Below, piece after piece: positions 9,977 through 19,721 of a stretch of 64,000 nucleotides of DNA (position 1 is the first letter of the stretch; each line of letters begins with the position of its first letter). The stretch is from Microglena sp. YARC (taxonomy: Eukaryota; Chlorophyta; Chlorophyceae; Chlamydomonadales; Chlamydomonadaceae): positions 88,550,326-88,614,325 of the forward strand of contig CM039463.1 in assembly GCA_022414725.1 (NCBI GenBank), read 5' to 3'. The translations under genes and the position numbers were made by a program. The notes beneath the pieces are model-generated. The model was given only the letters and a program-made list of their open reading frames with translations. It did no database searches and had not been told where the DNA came from.

Positions 9977-10062
9977 TTACATTACATTACATTACATTAC
10001 ATTACATTACATTACATTACATTACATTACATTACATTACATTACATTACATTACATTACAT
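9977..10062. repeat. (ATTAC)n microsatellite, LINE 3' tail
   Basis: Seventeen or so perfect pentamers. They stand at the 3' end of the LINE in its own orientation, (TGTAA)n. Confidence 0.9.
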
Positions 10063-10316
10063 GTTAAAGTCTACTTGACACCGCGAGGGTGTATGAGACT
10101 CTGTGCTTTAAACAAAAAGAAAAAGCACCCACAAAGCAAAAAACCCCATTACATCAGGGATGTGTCGAGGACAAACAAACCAAACTCCCAACCACCGTTT
10201 TGGTGGCGTAGGTATTAAACCCCTTAGAGCCGGACCCAGATCTCAACCACTTACAGTGGCGGAGGTAAGAAGCTAACAAATGAAAGTCACAAGAAGAAGA
10301 AAAAAGGGATGATAAA

Positions 10317-11925
10317 TTACGGTGCCACTAAGCAGTCCAGGGCTTCCTGTCTTGCTCTTCTACAAGTAGAAAGATATTCGGCTAGGTTGCTCCAAAAATA
10401 CTTAGTGCCATTTCCATTCATAAAGGTTCTGAATGTGGAATCGCAGAATTCCACATTCCATACGGTTAAGTTGGTATCCTCATGGACATGCCTATAAATA
10501 TCTGTAAACAGCTTCTGGTAGCGGAGGCGAATATCATTATAAAAAGGGCACTCAAACATATGCATTTCATCCTCAGGTTTTTGGAACCCACACATTTGAC
10601 AGTGTCTCATTGAGCGAGGGATGTGTGCTCTATCCACCACCCTCATTCTTTCTGTGTTCAGCCAATGGGAACCCATTCTAAACTGTGCTATAGAACGAAT
10701 CTGATCCTGCTTATGTAAGGCGGATGTAAAGGGAATCAAGCCATTCTCATCATTGCTGTTGGCTGCGAACCATTTTTGGTATCGGAGGCGTTTAAAGCCA
10801 ACCCTCCTCTCATCAGGGATGTCTCTAACTGCATTGGTGTCACTTGGGTACTTAAACCTCCATGACTCAAAAACTTCAGACATAATACCTTCGACATCGA
10901 CAGCCTCCAAAATGTTGATGTTTTTTACTGGATCCTAGCTTGTGGAGAGCACAACGCAAGTCATGAACCCAGCCAGTGTTGGAGTCAAAAGATTCCTCAA
11001 GAGCCATTCTAATGAGATCCTCAGGTTCTTTATGTATGGTCTTGTTCCAGAAGCGCAAAGCTTGTTTAAGCCAAGCAAAACACAACGGGGTTCTACCCAG
11101 CTCTTCCATGATAATATTAGATGTAGTAGATTGGCAAACACCCAACATTTGTTTAAGTATACCTCTATGCCATTTCTCACAAGCATGGTCATTTGAGATA
11201 AGTGTGTTGTTCAGAATAGAAGGAGCCCACACCTCACAGCCAAAATTCAGGATAGGTTGTACAAGAGAATCAAACAGGTGGGTGAGAATATCAATATTGT
11301 ATATCTCCATAGTATGGCATCGCCTACGGAGCATGTGGTGTGCCTTTTGGGCCTTAGTGAGCATCCTAGAAAAAAGCAGCTTTTGCACGATTGCTTGAGT
11401 CACCATCCACAAAGAGGGATCCCAAGTAGATAAAAGATAACTTTGTAGAAAGTTGTGCTCCATCATAGACAAATTTGTAATCAGGATCCATGCGGGCCTC
11501 ATCACAGAATTGCTTGTTGAAAACGACAATCTCAGTTTTCTTTATATTCACAGCCATCTTAGTAGCCTCACAGAAATCTCTCAGACAGTCAAGCATCGCT
11601 TGCATATCTGCCGGGGATTCTGCCATTATAGCTAGGTCATCAGCATAAAGTAACAGTTGCAGAATCTTTCCCCTAAGCTCAGCCCCTACATTTGGGAGCT
11701 TGGATTGGAGGAACGATTCAATTCTATCAATGAACAGACCGAATAGGAGTGGGGATAGGGGGTCTCCTTGTTTAACTCCTACAAGGGATGGAAAGGAGGA
11801 TCCAATGTCCCCATGTAGGCGAACTTGGAAAACAACATGAATATACATGGACTTCAGAATACTGAGATAGGGGTCCTTGACTCCTAGCCTTGCTAAGCAA
11901 TCTCATAGCAAGTCTCTGTTGACCC
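10317..11925 (-). pseudogene. LINE reverse transcriptase and C-terminal zinc knuckle, fragment
   Basis: In gene order: VNRDLL with a TGA where Trp is usual (about 11907), then GVKQGDPLSPLLF, LLLYADDLAIM (the catalytic YADD box) and VNIKKTEIVVFN, all typical of LINE reverse transcriptase. The frame shifts at a T run near 11371 and again near 10935. The last part (10317-10910) has CQMCGFQ..MHMFECPFY, a Cys-Cys-His-Cys knuckle usual at the C-terminus of LINE proteins. Endonuclease and the first reverse-transcriptase blocks are missing, so it cannot act alone. Confidence 0.85.
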
Positions 11926-12572
11926 AAGGTGAAGAAGGTCAAGAAATCGACTACGCACCACAACAAAATCGACCAATCACCACAACATTCACCACAAAAA
12001 TCGCCATCACCATCTCCTCGACCACAACCGCGACCACCAATGTCTCCATCTCCATCTCCATCACCCATACAAACTAATGAGTATATAAAGGTGACAACCC
12101 GTTCCCTTTTTCACAAATTCCATCTCCGGACGAAATTGCAGTAACTTACGTAAATGATACTCTGTGTCCAGCATATATCAACCTACTAAATCGAGAAAAC
12201 ATGATACAAAATACTTGTAAAATACAATTGGTATCATCCACTGCTGTATACTATGGGTCTTGGGTGTACGGTATAAGTTATAATCGGTTCAGAGAGATGT
12301 TACAAAGTTCGTATTTTACAAATGAAGCAAAGTTACCAGGCGGTAGCACGGTCGCTGTGTATAACGTATCAACAAATGATTCATTCAGATATGCCGCCAA
12401 TCGCTAAACGTGTTTAACTGTATAATTTGAATGATATCCCCTGAAACCAGATACAGGCAATGAATGATCTGCGGACGTCTTGCGAACTCCCACGTTTTCC
12501 GCCATCTTTGTCTGTCGTCGAATGATTCCCCCCCCGGTCCCCTGTAGATTTGAGGTAACTAAAGTTCACGTT

Positions 12573-13067
12573 TCATCGCACATTTTTTCTTTGTCGAGTC
12601 ATTTCAAATGCGTGAAATATAGGTGTGATGTTCACAGGATCTCCAAACACAGACTTGTAGCAAGCGCATGCCGCTGGAAGATTAGTGTAAGTATAGATTC
12701 GAACCCGTCGAGCACCTGCAGTGTCCAATAGATGAGTGCACACGGATGAAATAAGCTTCTTGCACAAGCCAGCGCCACGATGATCGGACCGGACGCACAC
12801 CGACTCAATAATGTAGGTGTCCCAAGGATCCGTCATCACTTGACAGCTCGCAACAACTCTATTATTCGATCGAGCGACCATCATGGTGACAAAGCTGATT
12901 TCCCCATCTTTGAAACTGTTCCGTATGGACTTGCGGTAAGATGGCAGGGGAATCCTACTGGCTCTGGTGCAATGCTCATTGCAGTCTCGTAGGCTCGTGA
13001 ACATCGGGCTCTGAAGAAATGACGCGGCGTCTTCTTCGCCAACGATTTTGAAATCCTCTTCGTGCAT
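12573..13067 (-). CDS. GNAT-family N-acetyltransferase
   Basis: I chose ATG 13067, because the open frame upstream starts only with GTG. The 164-residue protein has a hydrophobic strand (VVASCQVM) followed by ESVCVRSDHRGAGLCKKLIS, which is GNAT motif A with the acetyl-CoA pyrophosphate-binding R-x-x-G-x-G/A pattern. A later YTNLPAACACYKSVFG fits motif B. It would move an acetyl group from acetyl-CoA to an amine; the substrate cannot be told. It reads in the same direction as the polymerase subunit upstream of it, and tail to tail with the CAP gene. It is open and of normal length. Confidence 0.8.
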   Translation of the reverse strand: MHEEDFKIVGEEDAASFLQSPMFTSLRDCNEHCTRASRIPLPSYRKSIRNSFKDGEISFVTMMVARSNNRVVASCQVMTDPWDTYIIESVCVRSDHRGAGLCKKLISSVCTHLLDTAGARRVRIYTYTNLPAACACYKSVFGDPVNITPIFHAFEMTRQRKNVR

Positions 13068-13597
13068 GACAAACACAATTTGTACACTTTACGGAACATA
13101 CAGCTGGGGACATTTTAAAGGCTTTCGCATCTTCGTTGTCCATCCTCACACATGCACGGCGGCTTTCGTATCCTCCTCGTTGTCCACTAAGGTCTGGCAC
13201 AAGACAAGGACAGCACCACCGTCCTCCAAGGAGTGCATTCCAAATAAGAAGGGTGCACGGTTTGATGATTGCTATGGTGCCATCAACATCCACAATTGCT
13301 TTACAATTTACCCCACCCGCCCCGGAATTCTTGCGAGGCCCAAGAAATATTGCAAACTGGAAGTTGAGGTAGGCCGAATAATTGATTACAATCTGACAGG
13401 TTCTTTGATTAAGAACGTTCATTATTTCTTTTCAGTCCCGCTGACTGTAGCAGCGTAAGAACGTGCGAGGAACATCTCAATGTCCACCAGACCCATGCCC
13501 TTGAGCCCACAGAAACGAATCCACTCGAGAGTCAGAGATTCCAGGTGCTCCCGCACATATACGAAACTTTGTCTGGATATCTCTTTTACAAGGGGCA
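13068..13597. other. Stretch with a duplicated gene end and a plus-strand coding-like block
   Basis: Positions 13438-13558 repeat the 3' part of the polymerase gene (13617-13737). Just before it, a plus-strand frame (about 13255-13425) reads GARFDDCYGAINIHNCF and later LEVEVGRIIDYNLTGSL. A near match of the second motif (LEVVVGRTIDYKLTGSL) lies at about 44541-44595 inside a MITE copy, in the same frame. I do not know the protein. The minus-strand frame over 12976-13422 has poor composition and overlaps the acetyltransferase. Confidence 0.4.
13438..13558 (-). repeat. Partial copy of the RPB3/11 gene 3' region
   Basis: 121 bases match 13617-13737 with only about five differences. It corresponds to the last 40 or so residues (LTLEWIRFCGLKGMG and on), lies directly downstream of the gene and ends at the same TAA-proximal bases. 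Confidence 0.85.
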
Positions 13598-14764
13598 CTA
13601 TTTAGTATTTTCTTTTCCGCTGACTGTAGCAGCGTAAGAACGTGTGAGGAACACCTCAATGGCCACCAGACCCATGCCCTTGAGCCCACAGAAACGAATC
13701 CACTCGAGAGTCAGAGATTCCAAGTGCTCCCGCACATCCAACAGCCCCTCCAATAAGACATCAGAGTACGCAGTCGGGGCTTCGTCCTGCCTCGCGAGCT
13801 GCATCTTAAATGTTATGTCGTCCACAAGAGGGTGCCGCTTGAAGTAGCCAACGCAACTCACACGGGACTTGCCACCGCGCCGAATCCAAAGGTCGTACGC
13901 GAGCCCATGTATTAAATTTCCCAAGGTATGGTCCAAACCGGGAAAAAGGATGCTCCTCGCGCCACCCGGGACGGTCGAGTCCTCAAACGAGACGCGCTCG
14001 GCACGGACGTCTTCCGAGAGATCAATGATGGCTCGGACAAGGAAGCGGAACCCTAGAAAAACGAGGTAGTAAGGGGACATGCTCGGGTTCACGCTCTCAA
14101 CGAAAAAAACGAACTTGTCGGGAACCGAGTCGTCGTCCAAAACAGGCTCTTTGTAACGAAAATAGCAAGAGCAGACTGGAGAATATCTCGCATGCTCCCG
14201 ACCGGAGCCAAGCCTCGCAGTCGCCGTGATGTTCACAGCCTCACCAATGCCGCCACACATGATATTGGGGCGCAAGATAGTAAGTAACACACTGTCACCC
14301 GACCGCTGGTCAACAGGAAACAGACGCTTCAAACGCTCCGTCTGGAACGAGACGCCTGACGCGTTACGAACTACAAAGTCTCCGCTCACCACATCAAACA
14401 CCTCATTCCCGGTGTTCCGCAAGGCCAAGGTGCATTGGTAGTCGCCAGGGGCGAAGTTCTCCAACTCGTTGGGAGTCAAACACAAAGGCACAAGCGACAC
14501 ACGGAGAGCCAACATCTCGTTGTGCATCACGGACGTGTTCTCAAGTACGCACACACCACCACCACCGCCCCCATGAGGAACCACAGTGTCGAACGCCGCG
14601 GTCTCCACACAAGCAATGATCGCACGACGCAACGAATTCACGATGCACAAGTCGACGCCAGAAACTGAGAAGGACCCTCCGATGTTACCAGGTATGAAGT
14701 GATCCGTACCGACTGAGGGAGAAGGGATCACAGGAGCCAGAACGTCTCCTACACGAATCGACAT
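13598..14764 (-). CDS. RPB3/11: RNA polymerase subunit, viral RPB3-RPB11 fusion
   Basis: I chose ATG 14764 (388 residues); the open frame extends 33 bases further only with a TTG. Residues about 40-65 read CIVNSLRRAIIACVETAAFD, the alpha-type dimerisation motif of RPB3. Near residues 275-320, FPGLDHTLGNLIHGLAYDLW then CVGYFKRHPLVDDITFKMQ is the RPB11 signature. Having both on one chain is a known feature of giant-virus polymerases and not of cellular ones. The protein would form the assembly platform of the viral RNA polymerase that transcribes in cytoplasm or virus factory. The gene is open throughout, unlike most of its neighbours, and is followed by a partial copy of its own 3' end. Confidence 0.85.
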   Translation of the reverse strand: MSIRVGDVLAPVIPSPSVGTDHFIPGNIGGSFSVSGVDLCIVNSLRRAIIACVETAAFDTVVPHGGGGGGVCVLENTSVMHNEMLALRVSLVPLCLTPNELENFAPGDYQCTLALRNTGNEVFDVVSGDFVVRNASGVSFQTERLKRLFPVDQRSGDSVLLTILRPNIMCGGIGEAVNITATARLGSGREHARYSPVCSCYFRYKEPVLDDDSVPDKFVFFVESVNPSMSPYYLVFLGFRFLVRAIIDLSEDVRAERVSFEDSTVPGGARSILFPGLDHTLGNLIHGLAYDLWIRRGGKSRVSCVGYFKRHPLVDDITFKMQLARQDEAPTAYSDVLLEGLLDVREHLESLTLEWIRFCGLKGMGLVAIEVFLTRSYAATVSGKENTK

Positions 14765-14867
14765 TTCTAAAGCTACGACAGGAATAATAAACAACAATAT
14801 CTACATCATCGAAGAAAACATTTATACTCGGTTTCAAAAACCAAATCGAAACAATCTCCAAGGAAAC

Positions 14868-15035
14868 AATGGGCGTTCCTGCCTCCCGGCGATTCTTTTG
14901 AATTTTCCAAGCAGAAGTTAGAGCCGTACGAACGACTCACTCACTCGCCAACCAGAGATTTAGTTCTCCGCGGAATTGCGATTCCGACCAGACCAGGCTT
15001 CGAAACCAGTCAAAATCCCTCCGGGAGGCAGGAAC
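14868..15035 (+). mobile_element. MITE-like element M1, related to the large transposon
   Basis: It begins AATGGGCGTTCCTGCCTCC, which matches the first 14 bases of the large transposon, and ends with CCGGGAGGCAGGAAC, the reverse complement of its own positions 7-21 or so. It has no transposase. The flank here differs from that of later copies, so this may be the copy nearest to an original insertion. Confidence 0.65.
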
Positions 15036-15059
15036 AAAAGTACTGGTGCAAATTGTCAA

Positions 15060-15354
15060 TACAACAGATATTGTCTTCAGGAGATTGACACAAAACATTC
15101 AAGAACATAGAAGTTACATCTTCAAAGTAGCCTGAAAAGTCAAAGTGCTGGCTCACATCGTGCGCATCAATAATCATTTTCAAAGAGTTCCTGCCTCATC
15201 ATAATCAAATATTTCTGCTACATCTGGAATTATTGGGAGAACACGCAGCGATATTTTTGCTTGAGCAAACTGAACACATTGCTGAAAAGTTTGAGGAGAG
15301 TGGATAAATACATGCTCTACGGTGGCAATAAACGTGTCTTTCCTAACACAAGAC
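15060..15354 (-). pseudogene. Conserved coding-like module between family units
   Basis: The minus strand reads VFIHSPQTFQQCVQFAQAK, then PIIPDVAEIFDY, and in a shifted frame KMIIDAHDVSQHFDFSGYF and FLNVLCQSPEDN. The same peptide order recurs after nearly every F-box/ankyrin locus (17305-17600, 34250-34565, 40860-41130, 49550-49820, 52030-52310 and others), with scattered indels. It is likely a decayed second gene, or the lost C-terminal domain of the family protein. No known domain is recognised. Confidence 0.5.
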
Positions 15355-16974
15355 CTAGCTGCTGTCAAGATTCACAAGGGCCCTGTACTCGGGGCCAGCC
15401 GCCTCTGGATCCATCAAAAGCGAGCAGACATCGGCGTGACCGGCATTTGCAGCCGCCCACGAAGCCCTGCTGTCTCTAGAGTTCGCCCTGGCCCTGAACT
15501 CAAGTCCAGCCGCCTCTGGATCCATCAAAAGCGAGCAGACATCGGCGTGACCGGCCTTCGCAGCCGCCCACAAGGCCCTGCTGTCGGTAGAGTTCGCCCG
15601 GGCCCTGAACTCAAGTCCAGCCACCTCAGGATCCATCAAAAGCGAGCAGACATTGGCGTGACCAGCCTTCGCAGCCGCCCACAAGGCCCTGCTGTATCTA
15701 GAGTTCTCCCTGGCCCTGAACTCAAGTCCAGCCACCGCTGGATCCATCAGCAGTTTGCAGACATTTGCGTGACCTGCCTTGGCAGCCTCACACAACGCCC
15801 TGCTGTTGTCATTGTTCGCCCTGGCCCTGTACTCAAGTCCGGCCACCTCTGGATCCATCAGCAGCTTGCAGACATCTGCGTGGCCTGCATTGGCCGCCGC
15901 CTCCAAGGCCATGCTGTTGACAGAGTTTGCCTGGGCCCTGAACTCAAGTCCAGCCACCACTGGATCCATCAGCAGCTTGCAGACATCTGCGTGACCTTCC
16001 TTTGCAGCCTCACACAAGGCCCAGCTGGCCATATGGTTCGCCCTGGCCCTGTACTCAAGTCCAGCCACCGCTGGATCCATCAGCAGCTTGCAGACATCTG
16101 CGTGACCTTCCCTTGCAGCCGCCCACAAGGCCCTGCTGTCGATAGAGTTCGCCCTGCCCCTGAATTCAAGTCCAGCCACATCTGGATCCGTCAGCAGCTT
16201 GCAGACATCTGCATTACCTGCATTGGCAGCCGCCCACAATGCCCAACTGTCTCTAGAGTTCGCCATGGCCCTTAGCTCAATTCCAGTCACCGCTGGATCC
16301 ATCAGCAGCTTGCAGACATCTGCGTGACCTTTCTCTGCAGCCACCCACAAGGCCCTGCTTTCGCTAGAGTTCGCCCTGGCCCTGAACTCAATTCCAGCCA
16401 CCGCTGGATCCATCAGCAGCTTGCAGACATCTGCATGACCTTCCCTTGCAGCAGCCCACAAGGCCCTGCTGTCGATAGAGTTCGCCCTGCCCCTGAACTC
16501 AAGTCCAGCCACCTCTGGATCCATCAGCAGCTTGCAGACATCTGCATGACCTGCATTGGCAGCCGCCCACAATGCCCAGCTGTCTCTAGAGTTCGCCCTG
16601 GCCCTGAACTCAAGTCCAGCCACCGCTGGATCCATCAGCAGCTTGCAGACATCTGCGTGACCTTCCTTGGCAGCCACACAGAGAAGCTTGTTTTCATTTT
16701 GGTTCGCCCTCAATTGTAGGACCCCGTTCACCTATACAAGAGGATTGGACACCAAGCATACTGCTAGAGGGTCGGCGCGCCCCCCTTTCGCCATCATCTC
16801 TCCAACTCGCTGTGGTGGTTGGATCAGTCCGGTAAGGGGCCATCCAGAAAATCATTTGTGCAGAGTTTTACACACTAATACAATCTTGGGGGAGGAAGAG
16901 AATAGTGCAATACGATCAAGAATGTCATGGGGACACGTAAGGAGTGGAAACGATGATCGCGTGTGCGACTGCAT
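15355..16974 (-). pseudogene. F-box/ankyrin-like locus 1, two nonsense codons
   Basis: The start is ATG 16974, giving MQSHTRSSFPLL then PHDILDRIALFSS, an F-box-like first helix. About eleven repeats of 36 residues follow (GHADVCKLLMDP then RARANS then ALWAAAK), close to the ankyrin helix pair with three extra residues in the loop. The frame is cut by TGA at 16852-16854 and by TAG at 16732-16734; both are one-base changes from the family sequence (AGA and CAG). The repeat part is open from about 16728 to TAG 15355. If it works at all, a repeat-only protein might be made. Confidence 0.7.
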
Positions 16975-17600
16975 TTTCGAAGTTCATGCATGCAAGCGCA
17001 CAGGATGGTATAAATAAATAATGAGTTGGGATAAACCCTATAAACCCTGGTTTTCACCTTCCTGGCATGCAAGCGGCAAGCGTCAAGCGGCAAGCGACAA
17101 GAGGCACTTTGCCTGGCGGTATCTGCAAGCGGTCTAGAATGGGTGTTTCTGCCTCCCGGCGATTCTTTTGAATTTTCAAAGCAGAAGTTAGAGCCGTACA
17201 AACGACTCACTCGCCAACCAGAGATTTAGCTCTCCGAGGAATTGCGATTCCGACCAGACCAGGCTCCGAAACCAGTCTAAATCCCTCCGGGAGGCAGGAA
17301 CAACTGGTGCAAATTGTACTGGTGCGAATTGACAATACAACAGATATTGTCTGAAGGAGATTGACACAAAACATTTAAGGACATAGAAGTTACATCTTCA
17401 AAGTAGCCTGAAAAGTCAAAGTGCTGGCTCACATCGTGCGCATCAATCGGCGTTTCCTGCCTCATAATCAAATATTCCTGCTACATCTGGAATTATTGGG
17501 CACGCAGCGATATTTTAGCTTGAGAAAACTGAACACATTTCTGAAAAGTTTGAGGAGAGTGGATAAATACTTGCTCTAAGGTGGCAAGACCCAGCTGCTG
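16975..17600. other. Spacer between loci 1 and 2
   Basis: From right of the start codon: a TATTTATTTATACC box on the minus strand (about 17008-17021), one GGGTTTATA pair, short minisatellite remains, MITE M2, then the conserved module (about 17305-17600), where DAHDVSQHFDFSGYFEDV is again readable on the minus strand. Confidence 0.5.
17138..17301 (+). mobile_element. MITE-like element M2
   Basis: Same family as M1, with inverted ends around TGCCTCCCGG and CCGGGAGGCA. It follows the 27-bp minisatellite, as all later copies do, so it was amplified together with the unit. Confidence 0.6.
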
Positions 17601-18962
17601 TCAATATTCACAATGGCCATGTACTGGATCCATCAAAAGCGTGCAGACATCGGCGTGACCTTCATTGGCAGCCGCCCACAATGCTCAGCTGACGCTAGCT
17701 TTCGCCCGGGCCCTATACTCAAGTCCAGCCACCGCTGGATCCATGAGCAGCTTGCATACATCTGCGTGACCTGCCTTGGCAGCCGCCCACAATGCCCAGC
17801 TGTCTCTAGAGTTCGCCCGGGCCCTGAACTCAAGTCCAGCCACCGCTGGATCCATCAGCAGCTTGCAGACATCTGAGTGACCTGCATTGGCAGCCACCCA
17901 CAATGCCCAGCTGTCGCTAGAGTTCGCCCGGGCCCTATACTCAAGTCCAGCCACAGCTAGATCCTTCAGAAGCTTGCAGACATCTGCGTGACCTTCCTGT
18001 GCAGCCACCCACAATGCCCAGCTGTCGCTAGAGTTCTCCACGGCCCTATACTCAAGTCCAGCCACCTCTGTATCCATCCAAAGCAAGCAGACATCGGCGT
18101 GACCTTCCTTTGCAGCCTCACGCAAGGCCCTGCTGTCTCTAGAGTTCGCCCTGGACCTGTACTCAAGTCCAGCCACCGCTGGATCCATGAGCAGCTTGCA
18201 GACATCTGCATGACCTTCCTTGGCAGCCGCACACAAGGCCCAGCTGCCGCTAGAGTTCGCCCTGGCCCTGAACTCAAGTCCAGCCACCGCTGGATCCATC
18301 AGCAGCTTGCAGACATCTGCATGAACTTCCTTGGCAGCCGCCTGCAAGGCCCAGCTTTCGCTAGAGTTCGCCCTGGCCCTGACCTCAAGTCCAGCCACAT
18401 CTGGATCCATCAGCAGCTTGCAGACATCTGCGTGACCTGCCTTGGCAGCCACCCACAAGGCCCTGCTTTCGCTAGAATTCGCCAGGGCTTTGAACTCAAT
18501 TCCAGCCACCGCTGGATCCATCAGCAGCTTGCAGACATCTGCGTGACCTGCCTTGGCAGCCTCCCACAATGCCCAGCTGTCGCCAAAGTTCGCCCTGGCC
18601 CTGAACTCAAGTCCAGCCACCGCTGGATCCATCAGCAGCTTGCAGACATCTGCGTGACCTGCCATGGTAGCCACATAGAGAAGCTTGTTTTCATTTTGGT
18701 TCGCCCTCAATTGTAGGGCCCCCACAAGAGGATTGGACACCAAGCATACTGCTAGAATGTTGGCGCGCCCCCCTTTCGCCATCATCTCTCCAACTCGCTG
18801 TGGTGGTTGGATCAGTCCGGTAAGGGTCCATCCAGAAAATCTGTTGTGCAGAGTTTTACACACTAATACAATCTTTGGGTTGGAAGAGAATAGGGCAATA
18901 CGATCTAGAATGTCATGGGGAAACGATAGGATGGGAAACGATGATCGCGTGTGCGAATGCAT
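17601..18962 (-). pseudogene. F-box/ankyrin-like locus 2, truncated by a late nonsense codon
   Basis: ATG 18962 gives MHSHTRSSFPILSFPHDIL, an F-box-like segment, then GEMMAKGGRA, the joint region and eleven or so 36-residue repeats. The frame is open to TGA at 17685, where the family has TGG (Ala-Leu-Trp helix). In the same frame the repeat goes on to a TGA at 17601-17603, so only the last part of one repeat would be lost. The product of 425 residues could still be functional. Confidence 0.7.
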
Positions 18963-19231
18963 GTTCGATGAACATGGGTTAACATGCATGCAAGCGCACA
19001 GGATGGTATAAATAAATAATGAATTGGAATAAACCCTATAAACCCTTGGTTGCACTTGCCTGGCATGCAAGCGGTAAGCGGCAAGCGGCAAGCGGCACTT
19101 GCCTGGCGGTATCTGCAAGCGGCACTTGCCTGGCGGTATCTGCAAGCGGCACTTGCCTGGCGGTATCTGCAAGCGGCCCTGTACTCGTGGCCAACCGCCT
19201 TTTCAGCAGCTTGCAGACATCTGCGTGACCT
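18963..19231. promoter_or_regulatory. Promoter region of locus 2 with 27-bp minisatellite
   Basis: The minus strand has TATTTATTTATACC (about 19005-19018) 43 or so bases before the start, one GGGTTTATAGGG unit, then three perfect 27-bp repeats of CACTTGCCTGGCGGTATCTG plus CAAGCGG (about 19096-19180). They also read as RLQIPPGKC on the minus strand but lie upstream of the start. Confidence 0.5.
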
Positions 19232-19721
19232 TCATTGGCAGCCTCCCCCAATGGCCATATACTCAAGTCCAGCCACTGCTAGATCCATCAGCAACTTGCA
19301 GACATCTGCGTGACCTTCATTGGCAGCCTCCCACAATGCCCAGCTGTCGTTAGAGTTCGCCTGGGCCCTGAACTCAATTCCAGCCACCGCTGGATCCATC
19401 AGCAGCTTGCAGACATCTGCGTGACCTTCCTTGGCAGCCGCCCACAAGGCCCTGCTGTCGTTAGAGTTCGCCCTGGCCCTGAACTCAAGTCCAGCCACAG
19501 CTGGATCAATGAGCAGCTTGCAGACATCTGCGTGACCTGCCTTTGCAGCCTCACACAAGCCCCTTCTGTCGCTAGCGTTCGCCCTGGCCCTGATCTTGAG
19601 TCCAGCCACCGCTGGATCCATCAGAAGCTTGCATACTTCTGCGTGACCTTCCTTGGCAGCCGCCCACAAGGCCCTGCTGTCGTTAGAGTTCGCCCTGGCC
19701 CTGAACTCAAGTCCAGCCACA
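19232..19721 (-). pseudogene. 3' half of F-box/ankyrin-like locus 3, cut off by transposon copy 2
   Basis: About four and a half repeats ending EYMAIGGGCQ, open from the transposon edge to the stop at 19232. The end of locus 8 (42805 on) is nearly the same, including EYMAIGGGCQ. The N-terminal half of the gene is at 32864-33883, 13 kb away across the transposon. Confidence 0.85.
19718..19721. repeat. Target-site duplication CACA, left of transposon copy 2
   Basis: CACA recurs at 32864-32867. The unfilled site CCAGCCACAGCTGG is present in the paralogous locus 8 at about 43290-43303. Confidence 0.9.

Larger units (their letters stand above)
9977..11925 (-). mobile_element. 5'-truncated LINE (non-LTR retrotransposon)
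   Basis: The element is on the minus strand, about 1.95 kb. Its 3' end is a run of about 17 ATTAC units (plus-strand view, 9977-10062), a short-repeat tail as some LINE clades have. Its 5' end is cut inside the reverse transcriptase, next to a NRDLL motif. The likely target duplication is AAGG (9973-9976 and 11926-11929), though the junction is repetitive. The sequence on either side of it belongs to one CAP gene. Confidence 0.8.
9062..12407 (+). pseudogene. Secreted CAP/SCP-domain protein with Pro-rich repeats, split by a LINE
   Basis: The start at ATG 9062 (or 9071) gives a signal peptide (LLTIILGLVGSCTS), then ILDQVNDYRRIHCSPPVSF, a typical CAP N-terminal helix. A one-base loss in a T run near 9223 shifts the frame. 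The continuing frame has the GENL-type motif (about 9300), then GHFTQLVWKATTEIG and ILVCMQYY, the core CAP motifs. A tail of [10 protein letters not shown] repeats follows; a TAG at 9784-9786 stands where the downstream repeat has AAG. The LINE sits at 9977-11925; after it the Pro-rich tail resumes and a further module (about 12090-12407) contains conserved-looking SSTAVYYGSWVYG, after another one-base shift near 12080. CAP proteins are secreted; a role in host interaction would be inference. Confidence 0.75.

Noticed and set aside
12976..13422. Minus-strand open frame upstream of the acetyltransferase
   Set aside because: It overlaps the acetyltransferase in another frame, has a low-quality Arg-rich end, and includes part of a duplicated region.
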